In this document: piece by piece, positions 43,520 to 51,626 of the stretch
Layout of the letters: every line of letters starts with the position of its first letter
How positions within the stretch are numbered: the first letter of the stretch is position 1
Assembly: GCA_016207515.1 (NCBI GenBank)
Contig: JACQPN010000002.1
Span: 138,350 to 202,349 of the forward strand
Length of the DNA stretch: 64,000 nucleotides
From: Euryarchaeota archaeon
GTDB taxonomy: Archaea; Thermoplasmatota; SW-10-69-26; JACQPN01
Direction: 5' to 3'
Position numbers and translations under genes: made by a program
Notes under the pieces: generated by a model
What the model saw: only the letters and a program-made list of their open reading frames with translations
What the model was told of the DNA's origin: nothing
Databases searched by the model: none

Positions 43520-44298
43520 CGTTCACCACACGTGTCACCCGGGTCGTCGAGGAGAACCCCAAGGTCCGCACCATCCACTTCCGGCACGAGAAGGCGGGCG
43601 AAGCGCGCCCCGGCCAATTCGTGATGGTGTGGATCCCCGGCGTCGACGAAGTCCCAATGTCGCTTTCAAAGGCAGGGCGCGAGTGCGCAGTGACCGTGGG
43701 GGCGATCGGCGACGCTACGTCGGCGATGGCCGGGATGAAGAAAGGGGACGTCATCGGCATCCGCGGCCCATACGGGCGACCGTACTCCATGACCCACCGA
43801 AGAATCCTCTTCGTCGGGGGCGGGACGGGGATCGCGTCGATCGCGACCGCTGTCGAAGCGCACAGGAAAAAGAGACGCTCATGTACCGTCGCCCTAGGTG
43901 CCCGGACAAAGGAGCTCATCTTCTTTGCCAACCGCTTCAAGCGCGCCGGAGCGAAGGTGAGGATCACGACGGACGACGGCTCGATGGGCGAGAAGCGCTT
44001 CGTCACGGATACGGTCGAAGAGGAGCTGCGCCGCGGCGCGTTCGACGCCGTGTACACCTGCGGGCCCGAGAAGATGATGGCGCGCGTCGTCGACATAGCG
44101 AACGCGGCCCGCGTCGAGGTAGAAGCCAGTCTGGAACGTCACATGCGCTGCGGTTTTGGCATATGTGGCGCTTGCACGCTCGACGATGGGGGCGAGCGCG
44201 TCTGCCAGGAAGGGCCGATGTTCACGGGCAAAGAGCTAAGGAAGATCACGGAATTCGGGAAGTACCACCGCGACGCGTCCGGACGCAAGGTAGCGTAG
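43516..44298 (+). CDS. pyrK: Dihydroorotate dehydrogenase electron transfer subunit
   Basis: A 260-residue flavoprotein. Its FAD/NAD domain has GIRGPYGRPYSM and the pyridine nucleotide motif LFVGGGTGIASIATAV; the C-terminal CGFGICGACTLDDGGERVC cluster holds a 2Fe-2S centre (four cysteines). It transfers electrons from PyrD to NAD. The GTG start at 43516 overlaps the pyrD stop. Confidence 0.94.
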   Translation: MTFTTRVTRVVEENPKVRTIHFRHEKAGEARPGQFVMVWIPGVDEVPMSLSKAGRECAVTVGAIGDATSAMAGMKKGDVIGIRGPYGRPYSMTHRRILFVGGGTGIASIATAVEAHRKKRRSCTVALGARTKELIFFANRFKRAGAKVRITTDDGSMGEKRFVTDTVEEELRRGAFDAVYTCGPEKMMARVVDIANAARVEVEASLERHMRCGFGICGACTLDDGGERVCQEGPMFTGKELRKITEFGKYHRDASGRKVA

Positions 44299-44435
44299 TA
44301 CGCTTCCGCCGGACGAGCACCGGCGACGGCCGCTGGCGCCGCGCGTTTCGTGTCCTGGGGCCAGAATTGATTCGATTGGAGGGTCGCTGCCCGGAAATTG
44401 CCTTATTTCGGCGATAGACGGTGCAGTTCGGAATA

Positions 44436-44444
44436 ATATTTAAG
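44436..44444 (+). promoter_or_regulatory. TATA box for the second Lrp-like gene
   Basis: ATATTTAAG is centred about 37 bases upstream of the ATG at 44477. Confidence 0.6.
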
Positions 44445-44476
44445 AATCCGCGGGCTTAATCCTTCGTGGTGCGGAA

Positions 44477-44710
44477 ATGGCAGTAGGATTCGTACTGATT
44501 TCAGCGGCCCCGGCAAAAGAGCACGAGGTCTACAACGCGCTTTTGAAAGTGCCAGAGATCGTGGAACTCCACCCGCTCTTCGGCGAATATGACCTCATCG
44601 CGAAGATCGAAGGGCCAGACTTCGACACCCTCGGGCAGATAATCGTGAACAAGGTACGCACCATCCAGGGCGTCATGGACACGAAGACCCTGACCGGGAC
44701 CCGCTTCTAG
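44477..44710 (+). CDS. Lrp/AsnC ligand-binding domain protein, short
   Basis: A 77-residue protein that consists only of the RAM domain: GFVLISAAPAKEHEVYNALL, EYDLIAKIEGPDFDTLGQII and a final VMDTKTLTGTRF. This is the effector-binding half of Lrp proteins without DNA-binding. Together with the gene at 26079 it suggests small sensor proteins for amino acids in this genome. Confidence 0.87.
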   Translation: MAVGFVLISAAPAKEHEVYNALLKVPEIVELHPLFGEYDLIAKIEGPDFDTLGQIIVNKVRTIQGVMDTKTLTGTRF

Positions 44711-44782
44711 CCGAGGCGTCCGGCACGTTCGCTTGCGTGCGGCGCGGCTCGTCGCGCTAGTCGCACGAGTCGAAGGAGTCAT

Positions 44783-44792
44783 GCTTTAAGTA
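44783..44792 (+). promoter_or_regulatory. TATA box for the hairpin-linked membrane protein
   Basis: GCTTTAAGTA is centred about 36 bases upstream of the ATG at 44824. Confidence 0.5.
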
Positions 44793-44823
44793 GCGGCGGC
44801 CATTTCACGCCCGAGAAGAGAAC

Positions 44824-45132
44824 ATGGCCGTAACATCTGACGTATTCCTTAGCACGCTTCTGATTTCCTTCGGCGTCTTCACGCTCCTTGCAGGGCTGTT
44901 CACGGCCTACTTCGGTGCTGGCCGGAGCCGTCGCATCGGCTTGGCGCTCACCATCGTCGGCCTTTTGTCGGTCCTCATCTTCGCGGCGTTCACGTGGCCG
45001 ATAGCCCCCGGGGCCGTCGCCCCCATCTGGGACCCCGAGAACACGATACTCGCCATCGTCGCGGTGCTTGCCGCCGGAGTCGGGGCCTTTGTCTCGATGG
45101 GTGTTTTCTTGATGGCGATAATGCGAGCCTAG
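44824..45132 (+). CDS. Small three-TM membrane protein
   Basis: A 102-residue protein with three hydrophobic segments (about 8-28, 36-57 and 72-100), a short basic loop (GRSRR) and almost nothing after the last segment. No domain is recognised. Its stop codon lies in the loop of the first of four tandem hairpins, so its mRNA 3' end is likely structured. Confidence 0.65.
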   Translation: MAVTSDVFLSTLLISFGVFTLLAGLFTAYFGAGRSRRIGLALTIVGLLSVLIFAAFTWPIAPGAVAPIWDPENTILAIVAVLAAGVGAFVSMGVFLMAIMRA

Positions 45133-45312
45133 TGGCTCGCATTTCGTCTCGCGAAGCTTCGCTCCGCTTCGACCATAATGCGCGCCTAAGCGCGCATTTG
45201 GCGGAGCGTACGAACCGCTTGCGCCACCGCGATAATGCGGGCTTGAGCCGGCATTTGGCGTCGCGCACTAAAGATGCGCTTGGGTGATCATGCGGGCCTG
45301 ACGGTTCGCATT
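45120..45312 (+). repeat. Array of four hairpins with a 57-nt period
   Basis: Four stem-loops start at 45120, 45177, 45234 and 45289 (steps of 57, 57 and 55). Each begins (A/C)ATGCG and ends CGCATT or GGCATT. Stem 1 has ten perfect pairs, stem 2 nine, stem 3 eight of nine, and stem 4 nine of ten when G-U pairs are counted. Inner bases differ between copies but pairing is kept (AGCC/GGCT; CGC/GCG; GGCC/GGTT). The ~33-base spacers can fold into a second, smaller hairpin (for example CGAAGC/GCTTCG; GCGCA/TGCGC). The G-U pairs point to a plus-strand RNA, the mRNA of the membrane protein. Confidence 0.8.
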
Positions 45313-45508
45313 AGGTCTGGCCGCGCGACCAAGTGGGCTCAAGGTGTTTTTCCGTTGAAAAGTCGCTCGACATACGTCGGATTGGGGCGTTTGCATCCAA
45401 GGTACCCGCCATGCGAAAGGCGTCACGAAGGGCGCAGGGTGAATTTCTTGCGCCGCGTGTCCGCCCGCGGATGAGGAACCGTCACCCGCCCGGCAATTCT
45501 TCAGGCAT
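45313..45508. other. Rest of the intergenic stretch after the hairpin array
   Basis: About 200 bases between the last hairpin and the converging acylation gene. A GTTTTTCC stretch near 45346 could end transcription from the left; otherwise no gene, repeat or RNA signal is visible. Confidence 0.3.
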
Positions 45509-46585
45509 TCAGGATTCGGCGAGTTTGGCACACAGTTCGCCAGATTCTGAGCTCAGCACACCTAACATGGCCCTCGTGTTTGGTCGTTCCACGTGGATTC
45601 CGTCAAAGAACGCGCCCGGATCGCCGCCGAAAGTCTCCACGCTTGTGAAATCGTAGAGGCGGATTCCGATTTGACAGAGACTTTTGAGCTCCACGATCAT
45701 AGCATAGTGAGCGTCGTTGAATTTGGGCGTGTCCATGGCGGCGAGCAATGCGGGATGCACGGGGGTCATGATGATTGAAACATTTACACCGGCAGAACGC
45801 GCTTCGTACGAGAGCCGTCCTATGCTAGTGTCGTTCACTGGTCGGGGGTCAACGATTCGAGAAAGAAGTTCGTCGCGGGAATCGACCATCGATGCAACGC
45901 GCTTGGCAAGTACCTCCGCGGGAGTTTTCACCCCATCGCCCCGCCCTCCATAAAAGTCCCTCAGGGAATAGCCGTCTGGTGCATATTCCCCAGACAAGAC
46001 CGGGGTCCCCAGTACGAATCCGGCCAGGACCTTCAGACTATCGCGCAAATATCTTGCCGAAAAAGACCCCATCAGCAATCTAGCGTCGTCCGTCGGCGTC
46101 GCCGCAACGGCGGCCGCAGCCTCGGGTAACTGGGCCGCAAGCGGCGGCGTCGCCAGCACCTGCGGATGTGCGTCTCTCCCAATGGCATATGTAAGTTCGC
46201 TATCTTCGAGCGCCAACAGGATGTGCGCGGGGGCTCGTCCGCTCGCGACCGCGTACCGGTATATTGCCAAGTAGTCACCGGGCTTCCCACCGGGCAGGGC
46301 GAAGTTGAAGGCCGAACGACCAGTGAACTCGGAATAATCCGTCGGTGCAAACGTCATCGCCTTTGACGAGCCCAGAATCAGTGTTTCCGGGGCGCTCTTC
46401 ATCGCATGGAAAAGCGCGATTTTTGCGTAGGCGTCATTTCTAGCGTATGGTTGAAAATATTGCGTGCTGAAGTCGCCATGGGGATTTACAAAGTAATTCA
46501 AGCCTAAGATGCTCCCCGTGCCAAGACAGAGCGCGGCTAGGAACACTGCGACGAAGCGGTGAGTCGTGGGATTCCTTTTCTCCAT
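45509..46585 (-). CDS. SGNH/DltD-like acyltransferase partner protein
   Basis: A 358-residue protein with one N-terminal membrane segment (residues ~10-32) and an extracytoplasmic SGNH-type domain: LILGSSKAM holds the candidate serine (73/74), and the C-terminal FFDGIHV gives Asp328 and His331. This resembles AlgJ/AlgX or DltD proteins that hand acyl groups onto surface polymers. It follows the MBOAT gene in the same direction with a 72-base gap. Base composition is lower in GC than neighbours. Confidence 0.72.
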   Translation of the reverse strand: MEKRNPTTHRFVAVFLAALCLGTGSILGLNYFVNPHGDFSTQYFQPYARNDAYAKIALFHAMKSAPETLILGSSKAMTFAPTDYSEFTGRSAFNFALPGGKPGDYLAIYRYAVASGRAPAHILLALEDSELTYAIGRDAHPQVLATPPLAAQLPEAAAAVAATPTDDARLLMGSFSARYLRDSLKVLAGFVLGTPVLSGEYAPDGYSLRDFYGGRGDGVKTPAEVLAKRVASMVDSRDELLSRIVDPRPVNDTSIGRLSYEARSAGVNVSIIMTPVHPALLAAMDTPKFNDAHYAMIVELKSLCQIGIRLYDFTSVETFGGDPGAFFDGIHVERPNTRAMLGVLSSESGELCAKLAES

Positions 46586-46657
46586 GCTAGTTTCTCCGCG
46601 GCCGCGAAGCCGGCCAACTGGTGGACCGTTCACGCGCGAGACCGACGCGGTAGGCCC

Positions 46658-48049
46658 CTAGAATTGGTAGTACAGGAATGGGCTGCTCACCTCTGCAAGC
46701 CTTAAGATTGAAATAATCATCAAACCCGCACTTAGAATGGCCCATCTTGGCTTGTGGTCGACCTTCAATTCGATAGAAGGTTTTGCGCCCCAGCAAAAGG
46801 CCGCTAGGCCGCAAAGCACTATGGCAACCTCTGCAAATGTACGCCACTCCCGTTGAACATCCAAAGCGAAAAGGGCCTGGATGACGAATAGCGCCGATGT
46901 CAGGTCGGTGGCGCGGAAGAAAACCCAACCAAACGTGACGGCGGCGTAAGTCGTGAATCGTTGAACCAAGACAGGAGCCGCGTCCCAGGGGCGCCGGAAA
47001 ACGTGGTAAGTTGCCAACAGGGCTCCGTGGTAGACGCCCCACGCGAAGAATACCCATCCCGCCCCATGCCATAGGCCGCCAATGGCCATCACCACGACGA
47101 GATTCAGTACGGTCCGGATCCAGCCCAATCGATTCCCGCCGAGCGGATAGTACAGATAATCGCGAAGCCACGAAGACAGCGAAATGTGCCATCTCCGCCA
47201 GAAATCCGAGGGGTTACGGGCCTGGTACGGTGCGCGAAAGTTGATTGGAAGCTCCAATCCGACCAGGCGGCCGAGACCGATGGCCATGTCGCTATAACCC
47301 GAAAAGTCGAAGTACAGTTGTAACCCGAACCCAACAAGGGCCAGCGCCGCGCCCATGCTGTCGAGCGATGCCGGTGACGCCCACAACTGGTCTACATAGG
47401 GGGCGATGCCGTCGGCGACAATCACTTTCTTTGCAAGTCCGATGGAGAACAGGGCCACGCCCCCGACAACTCTTGGCACATGCGTGGGCGCGCCCATGTT
47501 GGAAAGCTGCGAAGAAAGACCCTTGAAACGGACAATCGGTCCAGCGACCAGGTCGGCGAAGAGAGTGATGAACGCGAGGTACGAAAGCAGGTCGTGTGTG
47601 GGCTGGATTGTTTTTCGGTAAACGTCTATGGTGTAACTCAGCGACTTGAAAGTGAAGAATGAGATTCCCACCGGCAAGACGATTTCGTAATGCGGGAGGG
47701 CAGAATCCGTGCCAACCAGCGACAGGAGAGTGGTGGCGTTTTCGACCACGAATCCAGCGTACTTGAAGAAAACAAGGATTCCCAAATTAAATGCGATTGA
47801 CAGGCTTAGGTACTGAAGGCGACGCGATCCTTGTGCGCGCGCAATCAGGCCTCCTAAAGCGTAATCGACCGCGGCGACCGCAAGGAGCAGGCCTGCAAAT
47901 CGAACGTCCCACAGGCTGTAAAACGTCAACCCAGAGGCAATCAGTACACCCAGCCGCCACCTCTTGCTTGCCACAATCCAGAACAAGAACAGCGTTATTG
48001 GAAGGAAGACGCCGAGAAAACAAAAGTCGTTAAACAGGGCGCGGCACAT
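46658..48049 (-). CDS. MBOAT-family O-acyltransferase (AlgI/DltB-like)
   Basis: A 463-residue multi-pass membrane protein (about eleven segments). RAPYQARNPSDFWRRWHISL and GLWHGAGWVFFAWGVYHG are the conserved MBOAT motifs; the histidine near residue 330 is the catalytic one. It moves an acyl group (often acetyl) across the membrane to an acceptor polymer, here with the SGNH partner downstream. The ATG at 48049 is the better start, giving family length. Local GC falls to about 40-50%. Confidence 0.9.
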   Translation of the reverse strand: MCRALFNDFCFLGVFLPITLFLFWIVASKRWRLGVLIASGLTFYSLWDVRFAGLLLAVAAVDYALGGLIARAQGSRRLQYLSLSIAFNLGILVFFKYAGFVVENATTLLSLVGTDSALPHYEIVLPVGISFFTFKSLSYTIDVYRKTIQPTHDLLSYLAFITLFADLVAGPIVRFKGLSSQLSNMGAPTHVPRVVGGVALFSIGLAKKVIVADGIAPYVDQLWASPASLDSMGAALALVGFGLQLYFDFSGYSDMAIGLGRLVGLELPINFRAPYQARNPSDFWRRWHISLSSWLRDYLYYPLGGNRLGWIRTVLNLVVVMAIGGLWHGAGWVFFAWGVYHGALLATYHVFRRPWDAAPVLVQRFTTYAAVTFGWVFFRATDLTSALFVIQALFALDVQREWRTFAEVAIVLCGLAAFCWGAKPSIELKVDHKPRWAILSAGLMIISILRLAEVSSPFLYYQF

Positions 48050-48133
48050 TTGATGATGCACGTCGAGAGGCTGGCCCATACATGAAGCCTTCTGAGCGAT
48101 TTCTGCCCCGCGCTCCTTACGGAAATCCGGCCA

Positions 48134-49786
48134 TTGGTGCGGTTGGCACCCCACCGTTTATTACCACCTTCTCCACTTGGCTCGACGTTGAGCCGGGCAT
48201 ATTACGCGGAACTCATCTCGCGCCTTGCCGCGGGCGAAGCGTCGACCAAGGACGACGTCCACAAGATCAAGGTCGAGCTCGCTCGCCGCCACGAGATGTC
48301 GGCGATCCCGTCCGACGCTGACGTGTGGAACGAGGCGTCCGGCGAGCTCAAGGAACGTCTGCGGTCCCTTCTCACCATCAAACGGACGCGGTCCATCTCC
48401 GGTGTCGCGGTCGTCGCTGTGATGACGAGCCCGGCTTACTGCCCGCATGGGACCTGCCTCTATTGTCCAGGCGGGCCGGACTGGGAGCGGCCGGCGGCGC
48501 AGGCGTACACCGGCCTCGAGCCGGCGGGAGCAAGGGGCCTTCGCAACGACTTCGACCCGTTCAAGCAGACCTATGGGCGCTTGCATGAGATCGAACGCAT
48601 GGGACATCCGATCGACAAAGTGGACCTCATCGTCATGGGCGGCACCATCACGTCTCGCGCGGTCGCTTACCAGGAAGGGTTCGTGAAGGGGTGCCTTGAC
48701 GCCATGAACTGTGTTGACGGGGGCGAGCCGGCGCCCACGCTCGAGGAATCCGTCTCGCGAAACGAGGAGGCCCGCGTGCGCTGCGTCGGCATGACGCTTG
48801 AGACGCGTCCCGATCAATGCTCGCCGCAACAGATCCAGAAAGCGCTTGAGATGGGCGCGACGCGCTTCGAACTTGGCGTGCAGTCGACGCGCGACGACGT
48901 CTTGCGAAACGTCGCGCGTGGCCACGATGTACAGGCGACGATCGATGCAACTCGGCGCCTAAAGGACGCCGGGCTCAAAGTCGGTTATCACATGATGCCG
49001 GGGCTACCGGGCTCGTCGCGGGAGCGTGACATCGCGTCGTTCCGCCGGATATTCGAAGACCCTGATTTCCGCCCGGACATGTTGAAGATATACCCCACGC
49101 TGGTCATCGCCGGCACCGGGCTTTACGAGTTCTGGAAGCGCGGGAAGTACCACGCGATGACGACGGAAGAGGCGACCGACCTAGTGCGCGAAGTCATGTC
49201 GTTCGTCCCCACGTGGGCGCGGATAATGCGTGTCGACCGGGACATCCCGACAACGGAGGTCGAGGCCGGTGTCATGAAAAGCAACCTGCGGGAACTGGCG
49301 GAAGAGGATGGGAATTGCCGGTGCATCAGGTGTCGTGAGGCCGGGCATAAGGCACGACGAGGGATCCACGTCGATCCCGGATCCGTCGGTGAGTACGAGG
49401 AGGTCTACGAGGCGGCGGGCGGGAAAGAGTATTTCCTGACGGTCGAGGACAGGTCGCAAGACATCCTCCTCGCGTACCTCCGGCTCCGTGTTCCATCGGA
49501 GGGAAGCGCCGCGTTGGGCGCACCGCATCTTTCATGCGCGCCGGGTCACGCCTTCGTTCGTGAAGTGAAGGTCTTGGGTCATCACGTTGCGATAAGCGAT
49601 GCGCCGGAAGCAGGGGAGCTCCAACATCGCGGATACGGTCGTCGCCTCCTGGAGCGGGCGGAGGGGATCGCCCGGGGTGATGGTGTGCGGAGGCTCCTCG
49701 TGACGAGCGGAGTGGGCGCACGGGCCTATTACGGGAAGCTCGGCTACGAGCGGGTCGGGACTTACATGGGACGGACCCTTGCGTAG
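48134..49786 (+). CDS. elp3: Elp3-type tRNA uridine-34 modification enzyme (radical SAM + GNAT)
   Basis: A 550-residue protein. The N-terminal radical-SAM domain has CPHGTCLYC (three cysteines of the 4Fe-4S cluster, residues ~102-111) and ARGLRNDFDP; LETRPDQC and ELGVQSTRDDVL follow. The C-terminal ~90 residues are a GNAT acetyltransferase (HRGYGRRLLERAE). It makes the 5-carboxymethyl group on wobble uridine of tRNA. Translation may begin at 48134 or the TTG at 48188. It is divergent from the MBOAT gene. Confidence 0.94.
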   Translation: MVRLAPHRLLPPSPLGSTLSRAYYAELISRLAAGEASTKDDVHKIKVELARRHEMSAIPSDADVWNEASGELKERLRSLLTIKRTRSISGVAVVAVMTSPAYCPHGTCLYCPGGPDWERPAAQAYTGLEPAGARGLRNDFDPFKQTYGRLHEIERMGHPIDKVDLIVMGGTITSRAVAYQEGFVKGCLDAMNCVDGGEPAPTLEESVSRNEEARVRCVGMTLETRPDQCSPQQIQKALEMGATRFELGVQSTRDDVLRNVARGHDVQATIDATRRLKDAGLKVGYHMMPGLPGSSRERDIASFRRIFEDPDFRPDMLKIYPTLVIAGTGLYEFWKRGKYHAMTTEEATDLVREVMSFVPTWARIMRVDRDIPTTEVEAGVMKSNLRELAEEDGNCRCIRCREAGHKARRGIHVDPGSVGEYEEVYEAAGGKEYFLTVEDRSQDILLAYLRLRVPSEGSAALGAPHLSCAPGHAFVREVKVLGHHVAISDAPEAGELQHRGYGRRLLERAEGIARGDGVRRLLVTSGVGARAYYGKLGYERVGTYMGRTLA

Positions 49787-49881
49787 CGCCATACATACAA
49801 GTACCTACCTCTTGGAAGGTGCGAAGTTGCTGCAATCAGACGTCTCTCGGTTGGGACACGGGAAGCGCCCCAAGATAGGAA

Positions 49882-49922
49882 TATTGGTAGAAAAGTCTAA
49901 TAAGTAGAAAAAACTACCAATA
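49882..49922. promoter_or_regulatory. Inverted repeat at the first VapBC-type promoter
   Basis: TATTGGTAG (49882-49890) and CTACCAATA (49914-49922) form a perfect 9-bp inverted repeat with 23 bases between. The spacer is AT-rich (AGTCTAATAAG) and may hold the TATA box. The right half ends three bases before the antitoxin start at 49926, as expected for an autoregulatory operator. Confidence 0.62.
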
Positions 49923-49925
49923 GTC

Positions 49926-50210
49926 ATGGCGACTTCGGTGAAGATGCGCCGCGCCGACAAGGAACGCCTCGACAGGCTCCAGGCTGAGATTGTGGCCCGG
50001 TCTGGCAAGAGGCTGTCGCAACAGGAACTGCTGGCGCTGCTCGTGGCACTTGGCGAACGGGACCGGGAGGCACTGACCGGCGAGTTGCGTCCACCCGGTG
50101 GTCGGGAACTCGCCGCACTCATGGCGCTTCCCGTCTCCACGGGGAAAAGGACGACCGAGGAGACGATCGACCGCGATCTCTATGGAGGACCCGTTGAGCC
50201 TTCTGATTGA
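49926..50210 (+). CDS. vapB: Antitoxin, VapB-type (module 1)
   Basis: A 94-residue protein with a short N-terminal DNA-binding-like region (VKMRRADKERLDRLQAEIVA then GKRLSQQELLALLV), compatible with ribbon-helix-helix, and a flexible acidic C-terminus that would wrap the toxin. It overlaps the PIN-domain gene by up to 29 bases. An inverted repeat in front supports autoregulation. Confidence 0.7.
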   Translation: MATSVKMRRADKERLDRLQAEIVARSGKRLSQQELLALLVALGERDREALTGELRPPGGRELAALMALPVSTGKRTTEETIDRDLYGGPVEPSD

Positions 50211-50613
50211 TACGGGCGTCCTGTTCGCGTTTCTCAACAACGACGACGCGCGCCATGGACAGGCGGTGGGGGCGATCGAACGAATCGCCAGGGGGGAGTG
50301 GGGCACGCCGCTCGTCTCTGACTACGTCGTGGATGAGCTCTTCACCCTCATCCGGGCCCGCACGGGCAACCCAGACCTCGAGACGGCCGCGAAACGGCTC
50401 CTGCCGTTTCCGAAGCCGATGCTCCCGAGGTTACAACTCGTTCCAGTGGGTCCACGCCACCTCGACGCGACGCTCGCGCTTTTTCTCCGCCACCGCACGC
50501 GGCGGCTGTCGTTCACGGACGCGAGCATCCTCGCGCTCATGCCGGAACTCGGCATCGAGACCCTTGCGACCTTCGACGACGGTTTCGATGGCCTCGCCGA
50601 GATCGTGCCGTAG
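50182..50613 (+). CDS. vapC: PIN-domain toxin, VapC-type (module 1)
   Basis: A 143-residue PIN-domain ribonuclease: LLIDTGVLFAFLNNDD (Asp10) at the N-terminus, YVVDELFTLIRAR (acidic residue) and LSFTDASILALM with a late TFDDGFDG. These acidic residues make the metal site. It would cleave RNA when unbound. The start may be the ATG at 50182 or a TTG at 50194; both overlap the antitoxin. Confidence 0.88.
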   Translation: MEDPLSLLIDTGVLFAFLNNDDARHGQAVGAIERIARGEWGTPLVSDYVVDELFTLIRARTGNPDLETAAKRLLPFPKPMLPRLQLVPVGPRHLDATLALFLRHRTRRLSFTDASILALMPELGIETLATFDDGFDGLAEIVP

Positions 50614-50688
50614 CCGAAACACTCAATCGCAAACATCTGCGGAGGAGCGCGCGGTGATCGTCTTGGCCCGAGCGACCATGGACCGCCG

Positions 50689-51528
50689 TCAGAACATCGG
50701 CAGAGGGCCAGGAGGCGGCCTCGGGAACGCCGCCTCGATCTCGCGCAGATCGTCATTCGTCAATACCCATCCGACGCCGCCCGCGTTCTCCCTCGCGTGT
50801 TCCACCTTCTCGGCCTTCGGTATGGTGAAGACGCTCTCGTTGCGCGTCAGGAAGTTCAGCGCCACCTGCCTCGCCGTCTTCCCATGCCGTTTCCCGATGT
50901 CTTCCAGCACGCGTAGTCCCTTCACACCGCCCGGCGGCCAGGGCACGTAATCACCGCCGAACGGGGCGTATGCGACCACCGCGATGTCGTTCCGTTCGCA
51001 GTAGGGGATGACGCCGTTCTCGATGCCCCGGTCCGCGACATGGTAAAGGACCTGGTTGCAAGCGATCGGCCGGCTCGAAAGGTGCTTCGTCGCTTCCTCC
51101 AAGTCGGCCACGTCGAAGTTCGAGACACCGATGTGCCTCGTCCATCCACGCTTTGCGACCTCCTCGAGGCCGTGCATCGCGCCTCGAAGATCGAGCGTGT
51201 CCTCGCGCCAGTGAAGGAGGTATACGTCCAAGTGGTCGGTGCCGAGGCGTTTGAGACTCGCCTCGCACGCGGCGACGACGCCCTCCCGTGTCGCGTTACG
51301 CGGCAGCACCTTGCTCACGAGGAAGACGTCGTCGCGGCGGTTTTGGATCGCGCGGGCGACCACTTCCTCGCTGCCGCGGTAGAGTTCCGCCGTGTCGATG
51401 TGGGTCATGCCAAGGTCGAGGCCGGCCTTGAGCGCCTGCTCCGCACGCTTGGCGTTCTTCAGTTGCCACGTACCTTGGCCGATGACGGGGACGTCGATCC
51501 CTGTAGGCCCAAACGCGCGAGCGTCCAC
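50689..51528 (-). CDS. Aldo-keto reductase
   Basis: A 279-residue (beta/alpha)8 protein. The GTG start at 51528 gives MDARAFGPTGIDVPVIGQGT; HIDTAELYRGSE (Asp, Tyr), VLPRNATREGV (with VSKVLP before it, Lys) and DHLDVYLLHWRE (His) form the catalytic set; ACNQVLYHVADR and FTIPKAEKVEHARENAGG complete the NADPH site. Substrate unknown. Confidence 0.9.
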   Translation of the reverse strand: MDARAFGPTGIDVPVIGQGTWQLKNAKRAEQALKAGLDLGMTHIDTAELYRGSEEVVARAIQNRRDDVFLVSKVLPRNATREGVVAACEASLKRLGTDHLDVYLLHWREDTLDLRGAMHGLEEVAKRGWTRHIGVSNFDVADLEEATKHLSSRPIACNQVLYHVADRGIENGVIPYCERNDIAVVAYAPFGGDYVPWPPGGVKGLRVLEDIGKRHGKTARQVALNFLTRNESVFTIPKAEKVEHARENAGGVGWVLTNDDLREIEAAFPRPPPGPLPMF

Positions 51529-51626
51529 GCGGGATGCAACGAGCGGCGGCCATTAGAGATTTTTGGCGCGCTCCAAAGCGGCCGGCCGTCGATGGGCGAC
51601 GGTAGTCCCGTGGTGCGGTAATCCTT

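Noticed and set aside
45120-45312. Hairpin array as a CRISPR array or integron attC array
   Set aside because: The spacers are not unique foreign-like sequences between identical repeats, and no GTTRRRY sites, integrase or cas genes are present.
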